64,000 nt of DNA from an uncultured Clostridia bacterium (GTDB lineage: Bacteria > Bacillota > Clostridia > Oscillospirales > Oscillospiraceae), in NCBI GenBank assembly GCA_947644595.1, contig CANSAE010000004.1, forward strand, positions 124,001-188,000, in the 5' to 3' direction. The notes beneath the pieces were generated by a model that worked only from the letters and a program-made list of their open reading frames with translations, searched no databases and was not told the DNA's origin. Each line of letters starts with the position of its first letter. The stretch's first letter is position 1. Of the stretch, positions 1 through 7,376 are shown piece by piece. Made by a program: the position numbers and the translations under genes.

Positions 1-1
1 C

Positions 2-169
2 ATCCGGCTCATCAACGAGTCCATGCCCAGCGAGGCCGTCATTAAAATCAAGGCTCTGGAGGCCTTTGCCGCCGCCGCCAACGGTCAGGCAACGAAAATC
101 ATCATCCCCTCCGAGATTCAAGGTCTCGCAGGCCTTGCGGAAGGTTTGGTCGAAGCAGTCAAGAAGTAA
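2..169 (+). CDS. SPFH/Band 7 (stomatin-like) protein, C-terminal fragment
   Basis: The window opens inside this gene; 55 codons and a TAA remain. The fragment contains ALEAFAAAANGQATKIIIPS followed by EIQGLAGLAEGLVEAVKK. The pattern ALEAF..AA.G.ATKIIIPSEIQGLAG is typical of the end of the SPFH region in bacterial slipin-type proteins. These form membrane-associated oligomers that scaffold membrane microdomains; that role is family knowledge, not visible here. The anchor and most of the domain lie outside the window. A hairpin terminator follows 26 bases after the stop, so it ends its transcription unit. Confidence 0.75.
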   Translation: MRLINESMPSEAVIKIKALEAFAAAANGQATKIIIPSEIQGLAGLAEGLVEAVKK

Positions 170-194
170 ACCGGGGCGCATTCCCCGTATCCAT

Positions 195-227
195 CCCCGA
201 ATCGTTCCAACGGTTCGGGGATTTTTT
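195..227 (+). terminator. Rho-independent terminator after the SPFH gene
   Basis: CCCCGAATCG pairs with CGGTTCGGGG (one mismatch) around a 6-base loop, followed by A and six Ts. The hexokinase gene begins 14 bases later. Confidence 0.8.
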
Positions 228-240
228 GAAAGGAAACGAT

Positions 241-1488
241 ATGGATACTGTCAACGCATTTCTGCACCGGCACCAAATGTCCCCCACTTCCGTCTCCTAT
301 GACGGACTGACCCAGGAGATTTTCCTGCAAATGTCCCGGGGGCTGGCCGGGGGCGAGACCTCCATCCCCATGCTGCCCAGCTTTGTCTACGCTGATTCCG
401 CGCCAAAGCAAGACCTCCCCACCGCTGTCATCGATGCCGGAGGGACCAACTTCCGCCGGGCGCTGGTGACGCTCACAGAAAGCGGCGCCGTGGTGGAAGA
501 TATCGCCGTGCATCCCATGCCCGGCACAGACCGGGAGGCGTCCTGGGCGGAGTTCATTTCCTGCTGCGCTGACGCGGTGGAACCCCTCCTGATCCGCACA
601 GACCGGGTGGGCATCTGCTTTTCCTATTCCTTCACCCCCACCCCGGACGGAGACGGGACCGTCATGCAGATCACCAAGGAAGTCCGCATTTCCGGCGCTT
701 CCGGCCGGCCCATCTGCGCAGATTTGGCGGCAGAACTCGCCAGACGCGGACATACCGGCCTGCACATCGCCCTCATCAACGACACCTTGGCCGTGCAGCT
801 TGGCGTAGCCGCCGGCCTGGGACTGCCGCCGGACAACTGTATGGGCATGGTCTGCGGCACGGGTTCCAATGTCTGCTGCGCGGTGCCCGTCAAGCATATC
901 ACCAAGCTGACTGTGCCGGACCAGGGCGCCATGCTCATCAACACAGAATCCGGTTTTTTCACCGGCGTGCGCCAAGGAGATTTTGACCGGGCCCTGGATT
1001 CCTCCACCGCAGACCCCGGACATGCCCTGAGTGAAAAGATGGTCTCCGGTGCCTATCTGGGAGAGCTTTGCTATCTGACCCTGCAAGGAGCCGCCCGGGA
1101 AGGTCTGTTCTCCAAAACCGGTTCCAAGCGCATTCTGGCAATGGACGCCCTCACCTCCCACGAGGCCGATACCCTCTCCGGTCCTCTGGAAACGCTCTCC
1201 AAGACAGACCTGGCCATTGCCGATTCCATCATTGAAACAATGTTCGACCGTTCGGCAAAAACCATGTGCTGTACCCTCTCCGCGGTTTTGCGCCTGACCG
1301 GCAAGGGGCAAGACGCACCGTTCCACATCGGCGCGGAGGGGTCGCTGTTCCAGAAAAGCGTCCGCTTCCGCCCGGCGCTGGAGCGTCATATGGACGCCTA
1401 CCCCCGGCGGTGCCTGGTGCGAAGCTTCGACTTTGTCACCTGCGAAAATACCACGCTGCTGGGCGCCGCCTGCGCGGTACTGATGTAA
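241..1488 (+). CDS. Hexokinase-family sugar kinase (eukaryotic-type fold)
   Basis: A 415-residue protein resembling the eukaryotic-type hexokinase family (PF00349/PF03727) rather than bacterial ROK or GlcK kinases. Visible signatures are the phosphate-1 loop AVIDAGGTNFRRALVTL near residue 62, the sugar-binding stretch VGICFSYSFTPTPDGDGT with a following TKE, the catalytic Asp in LINDTLAVQLG, the phosphate-2 loop MVCGTGSNVC and a C-terminal IGAEGSLFQK like the GSLY motif of hexokinases. It should phosphorylate a hexose with ATP in the cytosol; the exact sugar cannot be read from sequence. The start is the ATG at 241 with GAAAGGA six bases upstream; a TTG at 226 is in frame but lacks a ribosome site. 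The lipoprotein gene follows after 13 bases. Confidence 0.85.
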   Translation: MDTVNAFLHRHQMSPTSVSYDGLTQEIFLQMSRGLAGGETSIPMLPSFVYADSAPKQDLPTAVIDAGGTNFRRALVTLTESGAVVEDIAVHPMPGTDREASWAEFISCCADAVEPLLIRTDRVGICFSYSFTPTPDGDGTVMQITKEVRISGASGRPICADLAAELARRGHTGLHIALINDTLAVQLGVAAGLGLPPDNCMGMVCGTGSNVCCAVPVKHITKLTVPDQGAMLINTESGFFTGVRQGDFDRALDSSTADPGHALSEKMVSGAYLGELCYLTLQGAAREGLFSKTGSKRILAMDALTSHEADTLSGPLETLSKTDLAIADSIIETMFDRSAKTMCCTLSAVLRLTGKGQDAPFHIGAEGSLFQKSVRFRPALERHMDAYPRRCLVRSFDFVTCENTTLLGAACAVLM

Positions 1489-1501
1489 AAGGACGGATTC
1501 C

Positions 1502-2107
1502 ATGAAAAAACACATCTTGTTATTCACTTTGCTGCTGTGCCTGCTCGTCACCGGGTGCGCTAAGCAGGAAGCGGCAGCCCCGGAAGCGAATACCACCGTC
1601 ACCATCGCGGACCGGACGGTGCGGTTTGCGCTTCCGGAGGGGTTGGACGTGGAAAGCTCCGAATTTCCCGGAGACTACATTTTCACACCTATGGCCTATG
1701 AACCACCCACAAAAGCGGCGGAGGCCTTCTCCGCGCCTGACATCTGGTATGCCTCCGGCAGCGTGGAATGCCTGCCAAATTATGCGGCCTGGTGGATCAA
1801 AGATGTCTTGAAAGCCGCCCCGCTGTATGAGAATCACAGCTGGATCGTGGAAGACATCGGCAATATAGACGGCACGTCGGAGCCCGCTTATCTGTACAAG
1901 GTCGGGCATGACCTCTATTCCCTGGGGATTCTGGATCAATTGGAAGAGCAAGGCGTCGATATTGACGCGTTTGCGCATTCCAGTGAATCCTGGTGCGTGC
2001 TGTTCGGCAGCGCGGAGGACGAGGATCTGACGCTGTTCACGCTGAACGCAAAGAATTTCTCCCAGGACGACGCCGTGGCTCTGGCGAAAAGCGTGGTGAT
2101 CACATGA
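1502..2107 (+). CDS. Putative lipoprotein of unknown function
   Basis: A 201-residue protein with a lipoprotein signal: MKKH, a hydrophobic core, then the lipobox LVTGC with Cys at residue 19, followed by a short Ala/Glu-rich linker. The mature part is acidic and has no motif I recognise. It is probably anchored to the outer face of the membrane. AAAGGA lies upstream of the start. The stop overlaps the next start (ATGA at 2104), so it is translationally coupled to the acetyltransferase and co-transcribed with the hexokinase. Function unknown. Confidence 0.7.
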   Translation: MKKHILLFTLLLCLLVTGCAKQEAAAPEANTTVTIADRTVRFALPEGLDVESSEFPGDYIFTPMAYEPPTKAAEAFSAPDIWYASGSVECLPNYAAWWIKDVLKAAPLYENHSWIVEDIGNIDGTSEPAYLYKVGHDLYSLGILDQLEEQGVDIDAFAHSSESWCVLFGSAEDEDLTLFTLNAKNFSQDDAVALAKSVVIT

Positions 2108-2604
2108 CGATTCGCCCCATCCTCCCCGACGATGACCGGATGGCGCTCAGCCGGGTGTACGAGGAGAGCTGGAAGACCGTCTATCGAGGCATCATCCCGG
2201 ACGAATTTCTGGACAGCATCCCCGTGGGTTCCTGGATGGCCGCCCGTCAGGACGGGCCCACGGACCGCACCCTGCTGCTGCTGGACGGAGATGATGTCAT
2301 CGGCGTGTCCACAGTCTGCCGGTCCCGGTTCCCGGACTGGCCCGACCACGGCGAAGTGGTATCTTTATACCTTCGCCCGGCGTATATGGACCGGGGGCTG
2401 GGCGGGCCGCTGCTGGAAGCCGCGGTGGACGCCCTGGGGGCCCAGGGCTTTCATCAGGTGTTCCTCTGGGTGCTGGAGGAAAACGCCCGGGCGCGGCATT
2501 TCTATGAAAAGCACGGCTTCGCCTGCTCCGGAGAGGTCATGGAAAGCGATTTCGCCGGAAAAACCGTCCGGGAAGTGCGGTATGTGCTTCAAAAACCGCT
2601 TTGA
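2104..2604 (+). CDS. GNAT-family N-acetyltransferase
   Basis: A 166-residue protein. The start MTIRPILPDDD is a typical GNAT opening. The acetyl-CoA binding core is VVSLYLRPAYMDRGLGGPLLEAAV (motif A, R-G-L-G-G replacing Q/R-x-x-G-x-G/A), and motif B follows as VLEENARARHFYEKHGF. The N-terminal YEESWKTVYRGIIPDEFLD resembles acetyltransferases annotated as RimI/YjcK-like. It transfers an acetyl group from acetyl-CoA to an amine; the substrate is unknown. Its ATG overlaps the lipoprotein stop by 4 bases. The -35 of the next promoter overlaps its stop codon. Confidence 0.85.
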   Translation: MTIRPILPDDDRMALSRVYEESWKTVYRGIIPDEFLDSIPVGSWMAARQDGPTDRTLLLLDGDDVIGVSTVCRSRFPDWPDHGEVVSLYLRPAYMDRGLGGPLLEAAVDALGAQGFHQVFLWVLEENARARHFYEKHGFACSGEVMESDFAGKTVREVRYVLQKPL

Positions 2605-2629
2605 CAAACGGGCAAAAGTCTGATATACT
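2601..2629 (+). promoter_or_regulatory. Vegetative promoter for the DUF2798-like gene
   Basis: TTGACA (2601-2606), 17-base spacer, TATACT (2624-2629). The predicted start near 2636 leaves a leader of about 127 nt before the ATG at 2763. Confidence 0.8.
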
Positions 2630-2658
2630 GTCCCCGACAAGTTCAAAGCGCTGAAAAC

Positions 2659-2731
2659 GACACATGTTTTACCATTGGTATGTAAATCTGATTACGGAAC
2701 AGAGCATTCTGATGGTGCATGTGTCTTTTTT
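2659..2731 (+). promoter_or_regulatory. Candidate leader attenuator
   Basis: Inside the leader, GACACATG (2659-2666) is complementary to CATGTGTC (2718-2725), which is followed at once by six Ts (2726-2731). The 51-nt interior could hold a sensor or alternative structure. I do not match it to a known riboswitch class. Confidence 0.4.
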
Positions 2732-2762
2732 GCGCTCATTTTCAGTCAAAAGGAGAGAAAAT

Positions 2763-3320
2763 ATGCCGAGAAATCAGTTTCAGCGAATGGTATTCGCCCT
2801 TCTCACCGTGGTGGTCACGGTCCACGCCTATGTCTTTTACAGCCTGTATGTCATCAACGGCGGCACCCTGATGGAGGTCACCGGACAGCCCGGCGTGCTG
2901 GCCGCCATCCGGGCCCAGGGCGGCGTGCTGCTCTGCGGGAAGATGGCGCCCATCTGGGCCGTGGTGCTGGTGGAATTTTGTCTGGCCTACCTGCTGGAAT
3001 GCGTCATGGGCAGTCCCCTGTCCTTCCGGCTGGCCTGCCGGGTGTTCGCCCCCGGGCAGACCCATCCGGTCCTGTTCGAGACCGCCGTGATCTGCGCCAC
3101 CGTGGGGCTGATGTGCCCCGCCATGAGCTTCCTGGCCGCATTTTTGTACTACCCCTATTATGCAGGTTTTCACGTCGTCACATTGCTGGCCAACTGGCTG
3201 AAACTGGTGTGTTTCAACTTCCCCTTCGCCTTTTTTACCCAACTGTTTTTCATCCAGCCCCTCATCCGCGCCGCGTTCAAGGTCCTGTCTCGCAAGGACA
3301 TCGCCGCCCGAGCGGCATAA
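2763..3320 (+). CDS. DUF2798-like integral membrane protein
   Basis: A 185-residue protein with four hydrophobic segments in two similar halves: FALLTVVVTVHAYVFYSLYV and IWAVVLVEFCLAYLLECVMG, then ICATVGLMCPAMSFLAAFLY and FPFAFFTQLFFIQPLIRAAF. This tandem layout, with the conserved FAFFTQLFFIQPLIR end, resembles DUF2798 proteins, a family without an assigned function. The start is the ATG at 2763, preceded by AAAAGGAGAGAAAAT; a longer frame upstream lacks a ribosome site. It has its own promoter and a long leader. The hairpin that ends it overlaps the start of spmA. Confidence 0.7.
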   Translation: MPRNQFQRMVFALLTVVVTVHAYVFYSLYVINGGTLMEVTGQPGVLAAIRAQGGVLLCGKMAPIWAVVLVEFCLAYLLECVMGSPLSFRLACRVFAPGQTHPVLFETAVICATVGLMCPAMSFLAAFLYYPYYAGFHVVTLLANWLKLVCFNFPFAFFTQLFFIQPLIRAAFKVLSRKDIAARAA

Positions 3321-3343
3321 CAAAAGCACCCCTCCCATAAACC
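3314..3343 (+). promoter_or_regulatory. SigE-like sporulation promoter for spmA, -10 inside the hairpin loop
   Basis: GGCATAAC (3314-3321), 14-base spacer, CATAAACC (3336-3343). Compared with the known SigE pattern (GTCATATT, 14, CATACAAT), 5 of 8 bases match in the -35 and 5 in the -10. Transcription would start near 3350, at the Shine-Dalgarno of spmA. Bacillus spmA is SigE-dependent (established), which fits. This is a pattern match only. Confidence 0.45.
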
Positions 3344-3363
3344 TGTATGGGAGGGGTGCTTTT
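3322..3363 (+). terminator. Terminator hairpin that also contains the spmA ribosome site
   Basis: AAAAGCACCCCTCCCATA (3322-3339) pairs perfectly over 18 bp with 3346-3363 around a 6-base loop. The 3' arm ends in TTTT directly against the spmA ATG at 3364. The arm includes GGGAGGGG (3349-3356), the only plausible spmA Shine-Dalgarno, 7 bases from the ATG. In full-length read-through RNA the site would be buried in the stem. Confidence 0.85.
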
Positions 3364-3930
3364 ATGACGTTAGCCATTATCTGGGTCATAGGTGTCGTGG
3401 CCGCGGTGGGATACAGCCTCTTTGCCGGGACCACAGAAGCGGTCGCCGCGGCAGTGTTTGACGGCGTGGAAACCGCCGTACAATTTTGTCTGGGTGCCGG
3501 GGTCATTATGTGTCTGTGGTGCGGAGTGTTCGAGGTCATGGGCCGGGCCGGTCTGACAAAAGGGCTTACCCGCCTGTTGAAGCCGATATTATGTAAACTA
3601 TTTCCCCGGACGGCACGGTATCCGGACATCTTCGGGGCGCTGTCATCCAATGTGGCGGCCAATATTCTGGGCCTGGGCAACGCGGCCACGCCCATGGGCA
3701 TCAAGGCCGCCCAGGGCATGGCGAAGCTGCGGGGGGAGCGCTCCGCTAAAGAGCTGGCCACGCTGGTGGTGCTGAACACCGCATCGGTGCAGCTCATCCC
3801 CACCACCATTGCCTCCGTGCGGGCGGCCTGCGGGGCGGCGGTGCCCTTTGACATTCTGCCGGCCGTGTGGGTTACGTCAGTGTGCTCCGTGGCGGCGGGG
3901 CTGCTGACCGTCAAGGTGCTGAACCGATGA
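3364..3930 (+). CDS. spmA: Spore maturation protein A
   Basis: A 188-residue membrane protein with the nucleoside-recognition (Gate) domain of SpmA. Diagnostic features are GVFEVMGRAGLTKGLTRLLKPILCKLFP, the conserved SSNVAANILGLGNAATPMGIKAAQ stretch near residues 98-120, and VVLNTASVQLIPTTIAS. SpmA and SpmB act together in spore core dehydration during endospore maturation (established in Bacillus and Clostridium). The length is normal. The ATG sits directly after a perfect hairpin that carries the ribosome site. The stop overlaps the spmB start (ATGA at 3927). Confidence 0.95.
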   Translation: MTLAIIWVIGVVAAVGYSLFAGTTEAVAAAVFDGVETAVQFCLGAGVIMCLWCGVFEVMGRAGLTKGLTRLLKPILCKLFPRTARYPDIFGALSSNVAANILGLGNAATPMGIKAAQGMAKLRGERSAKELATLVVLNTASVQLIPTTIASVRAACGAAVPFDILPAVWVTSVCSVAAGLLTVKVLNR

Positions 3931-4448
3931 GCACCATTCTTACACTGATGATGCCCCTCATCATGGGCGGCGTAGGGCTGTACGCCCTTTTCCGGCGGGT
4001 GGACGTGTTCGCCGCTCTGACGGACGGCGCGCTGGATGGACTGAAGACCCTTTTGCGGATTTTCCCGTCCCTGCTGATGCTGCTGCCGGTCATCTCTATG
4101 CTCCGGGCCTCTGGGCTGCTGGACGCGCTGGCCGGGCTGCTGTCCCCGGTGCTGGACCGGGTGGGCATCCCGGCGGAGCTGACGCCGCTGATGCTGTTGC
4201 GGCCTCTCAGCGGCGGCGGGGCGCTGGCGGCGGCCACGGAAACCATCCGGGCCTTCGGGGCGGATTCTCTCATCGGCCGCACCGCCGCGGTGATGATCGG
4301 CTCCACGGAGACCACCTTCTACGTCATCGCAGTCTACTTCGGCGCGGCGGGCATTGAAAACGGGAAACGCATCATCCCCGCGGCGCTCATCGCCGATCTT
4401 GTGGGGTTTGTCATGGCCGCCGTGACGGTGCGGTGGTTTTTTTCATAA
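3927..4448 (+). CDS. spmB: Spore maturation protein B
   Basis: A 173-residue partner of SpmA with the same Gate domain: LKTLLRIFPSLLMLLPVISMLRASG, LTPLMLLRPLSGGGALAAATE and IGSTETTFYVIAVYFGAAGI are typical SpmB motifs. It has five or so hydrophobic segments and acts in the same membrane as SpmA during spore maturation. I chose the ATG at 3927, which overlaps the spmA stop; an earlier in-frame start at 3867 would overlap spmA by 60 bases and has no ribosome site. The operon ends at the hairpins after 4580. Confidence 0.95.
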   Translation: MSTILTLMMPLIMGGVGLYALFRRVDVFAALTDGALDGLKTLLRIFPSLLMLLPVISMLRASGLLDALAGLLSPVLDRVGIPAELTPLMLLRPLSGGGALAAATETIRAFGADSLIGRTAAVMIGSTETTFYVIAVYFGAAGIENGKRIIPAALIADLVGFVMAAVTVRWFFS

Positions 4449-4581
4449 GAAACTGTCTCACAGAGTTCCTGCCGCAAGGCACGAAACATTCAAATCTGTT
4501 TTCTCCGGCGACATGTGCGGCGAAGAAAAGGCTTTGGGCGCAGCGAGCGTCGAACTTGTGAGGCGACAAGCGCAGAAAAAT

Positions 4582-4615
4582 TTGCCCAAAAGGTCCGTTG
4601 GACCTTTTGGGCAAG
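4582..4615. repeat. Intergenic inverted repeat after spmB
   Basis: TTGCCCAAAAGGTCC pairs with GGACCTTTTGGGCAA around a 4-base loop. It has no clear T-tract on the plus strand, so it is an RNA-stabilising hairpin or a repeat rather than the main terminator. The 130 bases before it hold no gene I can support. Confidence 0.6.
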
Positions 4616-4620
4616 TACAA

Positions 4621-4648
4621 TAAAAGGACTGCGTAAGCAGTCCTTTTA
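4621..4648. terminator. Bidirectional terminator between spmB and the DUF3021 gene
   Basis: AAAAGGACTGC and GCAGTCCTTTT pair around GTAA, with T-rich tails on both strands. It serves the converging spmB (plus) and DUF3021 (minus) units; the DUF3021 stop codon lies inside it. Confidence 0.8.
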
Positions 4649-5098
4649 TTGTTTGTTCAGCCGTTCATTCAGTTTTCGCACGTCACGCTTAGCACGGGCG
4701 TATTGGATCAGCCAGACTACCGCGAAAATGGCGGCGAAGGTTCCGAAATAGCCCAGAAATCCCCCAAGGCTATGTTCCATCCAGTGGGTCAGCCAGGCGA
4801 TGGGCAGCATCCCCAGGGAAGCGCCCAAAAAGTAGATGCCCGTTTTCTTCACAAGGCTCCAATCTTCCAGCTCCCAAATCACCGACAGGCCGCCGAATAC
4901 CGCCCCCAGCAGGGCGCACAGCGCCGTTTGCAGGACCATCGCCCTCAGTTCGCTTCCCATGCTCTCCACCAGCGACGGCTCGTAGGACACGTAGGCCCCG
5001 CCGGCCCAAAGGGCGGAAATCACAATGGAGATCACGGTCTCTATGGCAATGCCCAGGGGAATGCCGCTCAGGGCCCGCAGCAATACCTTTCGTTTCAT
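4646..5098 (-). CDS. DUF3021-family membrane protein
   Basis: A 150-residue protein with four predicted membrane helices: SGIPLGIAIETVISIVISAL, MVLQTALCALLGAVFGGLSV, TGIYFLGASLGMLPIAWL, and GYFGTFAAIFAVVWLIQY. It ends in a positively charged tail. This matches DUF3021, which commonly sits next to a LytTR regulator. In that arrangement the membrane protein is thought to modulate the regulator, sometimes in response to membrane or envelope stress. It begins 9 bases after the LytTR stop, so the two form an operon. Confidence 0.85.
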   Translation of the reverse strand: MKRKVLLRALSGIPLGIAIETVISIVISALWAGGAYVSYEPSLVESMGSELRAMVLQTALCALLGAVFGGLSVIWELEDWSLVKKTGIYFLGASLGMLPIAWLTHWMEHSLGGFLGYFGTFAAIFAVVWLIQYARAKRDVRKLNERLNKQ

Positions 5099-5107
5099 AC
5101 CCTCACC

Positions 5108-5548
5108 TCAAATTCCCAAAATGCGCTTGACCTTCGTCACATACCAGCGGGACACATAGCTGATGGCGCCGTCGGTGAAGGTCACGCTGATGGTCCCCGC
5201 CAGATTCAGGTCAAACTGCCGGACCTTGCGCAGGTTGATGAACTCCGAATGGGAGATGCGGACAAACTGCGTGGGGTCCAGCCGGGCTTCCGCCTCGTAC
5301 AGCCGCAGGCGCAGGGTGTACTCCCCGTCCCCAGTGACGGCGAATACCTTGCCGCCGCCGGCGTAGACCCGCACTACCTCCGCCGGGTCCAGCACCGTGA
5401 CCGTGCCGTCCCGCAGGCCGGTCAGGACCCGGGGCGTCTCCCCGGACAGGCGGCGCAGCAGCTGTTCTTGTTCCTCTGTCAGCTCCGGCGTGACCAAAAT
5501 CAACTTTGCCGCCGGGCAGGCGGGGTCGATTTTGACTTCAATGTCCAT
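5108..5548 (-). CDS. LytTR-domain DNA-binding regulator
   Basis: A 146-residue regulator without a receiver domain. The C-terminal 95 or so residues form the LytTR domain: VRVYAGGGKVFAVTGDGEYTLRLRLYEAEARL, then the signature FVRISHSEFINLRKVRQFDL, and ISVTFTDGAISYVSRWYVTKVKR. It would bind direct repeats upstream of its target, often its own operon. The start is the ATG at 5548, preceded by AAGGGGGACGGTCC; a longer frame starting at 5581 has no ribosome site. It pairs with the DUF3021 gene downstream, a very common module in Firmicutes. Confidence 0.88.
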   Translation of the reverse strand: MDIEVKIDPACPAAKLILVTPELTEEQEQLLRRLSGETPRVLTGLRDGTVTVLDPAEVVRVYAGGGKVFAVTGDGEYTLRLRLYEAEARLDPTQFVRISHSEFINLRKVRQFDLNLAGTISVTFTDGAISYVSRWYVTKVKRILGI

Positions 5549-5571
5549 GGACCGTCCCCCTTTCTGTGGAT

Positions 5572-5599
5572 AGCATAGCACAACGCGGGCTTATTGCAA
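5572..5599 (-). promoter_or_regulatory. Possible promoter for LytTR-DUF3021
   Basis: Read on the minus strand: TTGCAA, 16-base spacer, TATGCT. A moderate match 25 bases upstream of the LytTR start. Confidence 0.4.
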
Positions 5600-5643
5600 G
5601 GGATTTTCAACAAGTGGTCGTTTGGGACGGATATTCGGTATGA

Positions 5644-5674
5644 AAAAAGGACTGCTTAGGCAGTCCTTTTTGTT
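5644..5674 (-). terminator. argS terminator
   Basis: AAAAAGGACTGC and GCAGTCCTTTTT pair around a 4-base loop, directly after the argS stop. The stem sequence is nearly the same as that of the terminator at 4621. Confidence 0.85.
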
Positions 5675-7372
5675 TTACATTTTTTCCGGGGCGCTCACGC
5701 CGATGATGTCCAGGCAGATGGCGATGACCTGACGGGTGGTGTCCGCCAGCTTCAGGCGGGCGTTCAGCACGTCTTCCGCCTCGCCTTTGATGCGGCAGGC
5801 GCTGTAGAACCGATGGAACCGGGCCGCCAGCTCAATGACGTAGCGGTTGATCCGGCTGGGGTCGTAGTCCCGGGCGGCAAAGCGAATCTCGTTGGGAAGG
5901 GCGGAGATCTGCTTGATGAGATCGATCTCCTGCTCGCTGCTCAGCAGGTCTGCGTCAATGTCCGCGAATTTGGACACGGGGTGCCCGTCCTCCGCCAGAG
6001 CCTGCACCAAAGAGCAGATGCGGGCGTGGGCGTACTGCACGTAATACACCGGGTTCTCGCTGTCCTCCCGGACCGCAAGGTCCAAATCAAATTCCAGATG
6101 CGTGTCCGGCTTGGCGTTGAAGAAAAACCGGCAGGCATCCACACCGATCTCATCCATCAGGTCCGCCAGGGTCAGGGCCTTGCCCGTGCGCTTGGAGACC
6201 TTCACCACTTCGTCCCCCCGGACCAGGCGCACCATCTGCATAATGAGGAAGTCCAGATTCCGGCCTTCCAGCCCCAAAGCCGGGGCCTTCATGGTGTTGC
6301 CGAAGCGGATAGCGTGGCCGTGATGGTCCGCGCCCCACACGTCAATAACCCGGTCAAAGTGCCGTTCCACAAATTTGTTCCGATGGTACGCAATATCCAC
6401 GGCGTAATAGGTGTAAAATCCGTTGCTCCGGCGCATGACTTCGTCCTTGTCCGCACCCAGCTCCGTGTTCTTCAGCCACAGTGCGCCGTCCTTTTCATAG
6501 GTCAGCCCCGCTTTTGTCAGCAGGTCGACAGTCTGGGCCACATAGCCGGACTCGTGGAGGGTGCTCTCCAAAAACCAGTGGTCAAACTCCACCCGGTACC
6601 GGGCCAGGTCCTCTTTCATCCGGGCGATGTTATAGGGCAGTCCAAAGGACACGAACTCCTTGCACCGGGCCTCGCTGGTCACATGCAACCACTTGTCCCC
6701 GTCCCGCTCGTAAATGAGCTGGGCCAGTGCCTTGATATCGTCGCCGTGATACCCGTTGTCCGGGAACTCCACAGCATCTTCGCCCAACAACTGCTGCAAA
6801 TACCGGGCCTCAATGGACTTGCCGAACAGGTCCACCTGATTGCCCGCATCGTTGACATAGAACTCCCGGTGCACCTCGTACCCGGCCCGGTCCAAAACCG
6901 ACGCCAGCGTATCCCCCAGCACGCCGCCACGGGCATTGCCGATGGTCATAGGTCCCGTGGGATTGGCGGACACGAACTCCACCATCACCCGCTCACCGTG
7001 ACCCACGTCTACCCGGCCGTAGTCCTTGCCGGCCTTTTCCACTTCCGCCAGCACATCGCCGTACCATTTCCGGGACAGGTAGAAATTGATAAAGCCCGGT
7101 CCGGCGATCTCCACCCGGTCAAACCAGGATCCGGACAGATCCAGCTCCGCCGCCAGTGCCTCTGCGATTTGCCGGGGCGCTTTTTTCATAGGCTTGGCCG
7201 ACACCATAGCATGGTTGGCCGCATAGTCGCCGTTTTTTGTGTCCTTAGGGATGTCCACACTGCCGGTAAAGGCCACGTCTTCCGGAAGCATCCCTTTCTC
7301 CGCTGCCGCCAAATATGCGCTTCGCAGCAGCGCATCTGCCTTCTGCTTTGCCTGTTCAATCAGATTGACCAT
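5675..7372 (-). CDS. argS: Arginyl-tRNA synthetase
   Basis: A 565-residue class I synthetase that charges tRNA-Arg. It has the N-terminal additional domain (IPKDTKNGDYAANHAM, residues 41-56) and the catalytic domain with SANPTGPMTIGNARGG at residues 135-150, where TIGN replaces the HIGH motif. WGADHHGH follows, then KVSKRTGKALTL as the KMSKS-like loop, and a C-terminal anticodon-binding helical domain (residues about 440-565). The length is normal. It follows the DUF1934 gene after 4 bases, the same order as ywiB-argS in Bacillus. Two tRNA-Arg genes, TCT and CCT, are also in this window. Confidence 0.97.
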   Translation of the reverse strand: MVNLIEQAKQKADALLRSAYLAAAEKGMLPEDVAFTGSVDIPKDTKNGDYAANHAMVSAKPMKKAPRQIAEALAAELDLSGSWFDRVEIAGPGFINFYLSRKWYGDVLAEVEKAGKDYGRVDVGHGERVMVEFVSANPTGPMTIGNARGGVLGDTLASVLDRAGYEVHREFYVNDAGNQVDLFGKSIEARYLQQLLGEDAVEFPDNGYHGDDIKALAQLIYERDGDKWLHVTSEARCKEFVSFGLPYNIARMKEDLARYRVEFDHWFLESTLHESGYVAQTVDLLTKAGLTYEKDGALWLKNTELGADKDEVMRRSNGFYTYYAVDIAYHRNKFVERHFDRVIDVWGADHHGHAIRFGNTMKAPALGLEGRNLDFLIMQMVRLVRGDEVVKVSKRTGKALTLADLMDEIGVDACRFFFNAKPDTHLEFDLDLAVREDSENPVYYVQYAHARICSLVQALAEDGHPVSKFADIDADLLSSEQEIDLIKQISALPNEIRFAARDYDPSRINRYVIELAARFHRFYSACRIKGEAEDVLNARLKLADTTRQVIAICLDIIGVSAPEKM

Positions 7373-7376
7373 TGTA

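Noticed and set aside
118..1605. Long minus-strand open frame of 495 codons opposite the hexokinase gene
   Set aside because: High-GC antisense shadow. It has no ribosome site or family similarity, while the plus-strand frame has clear kinase motifs.
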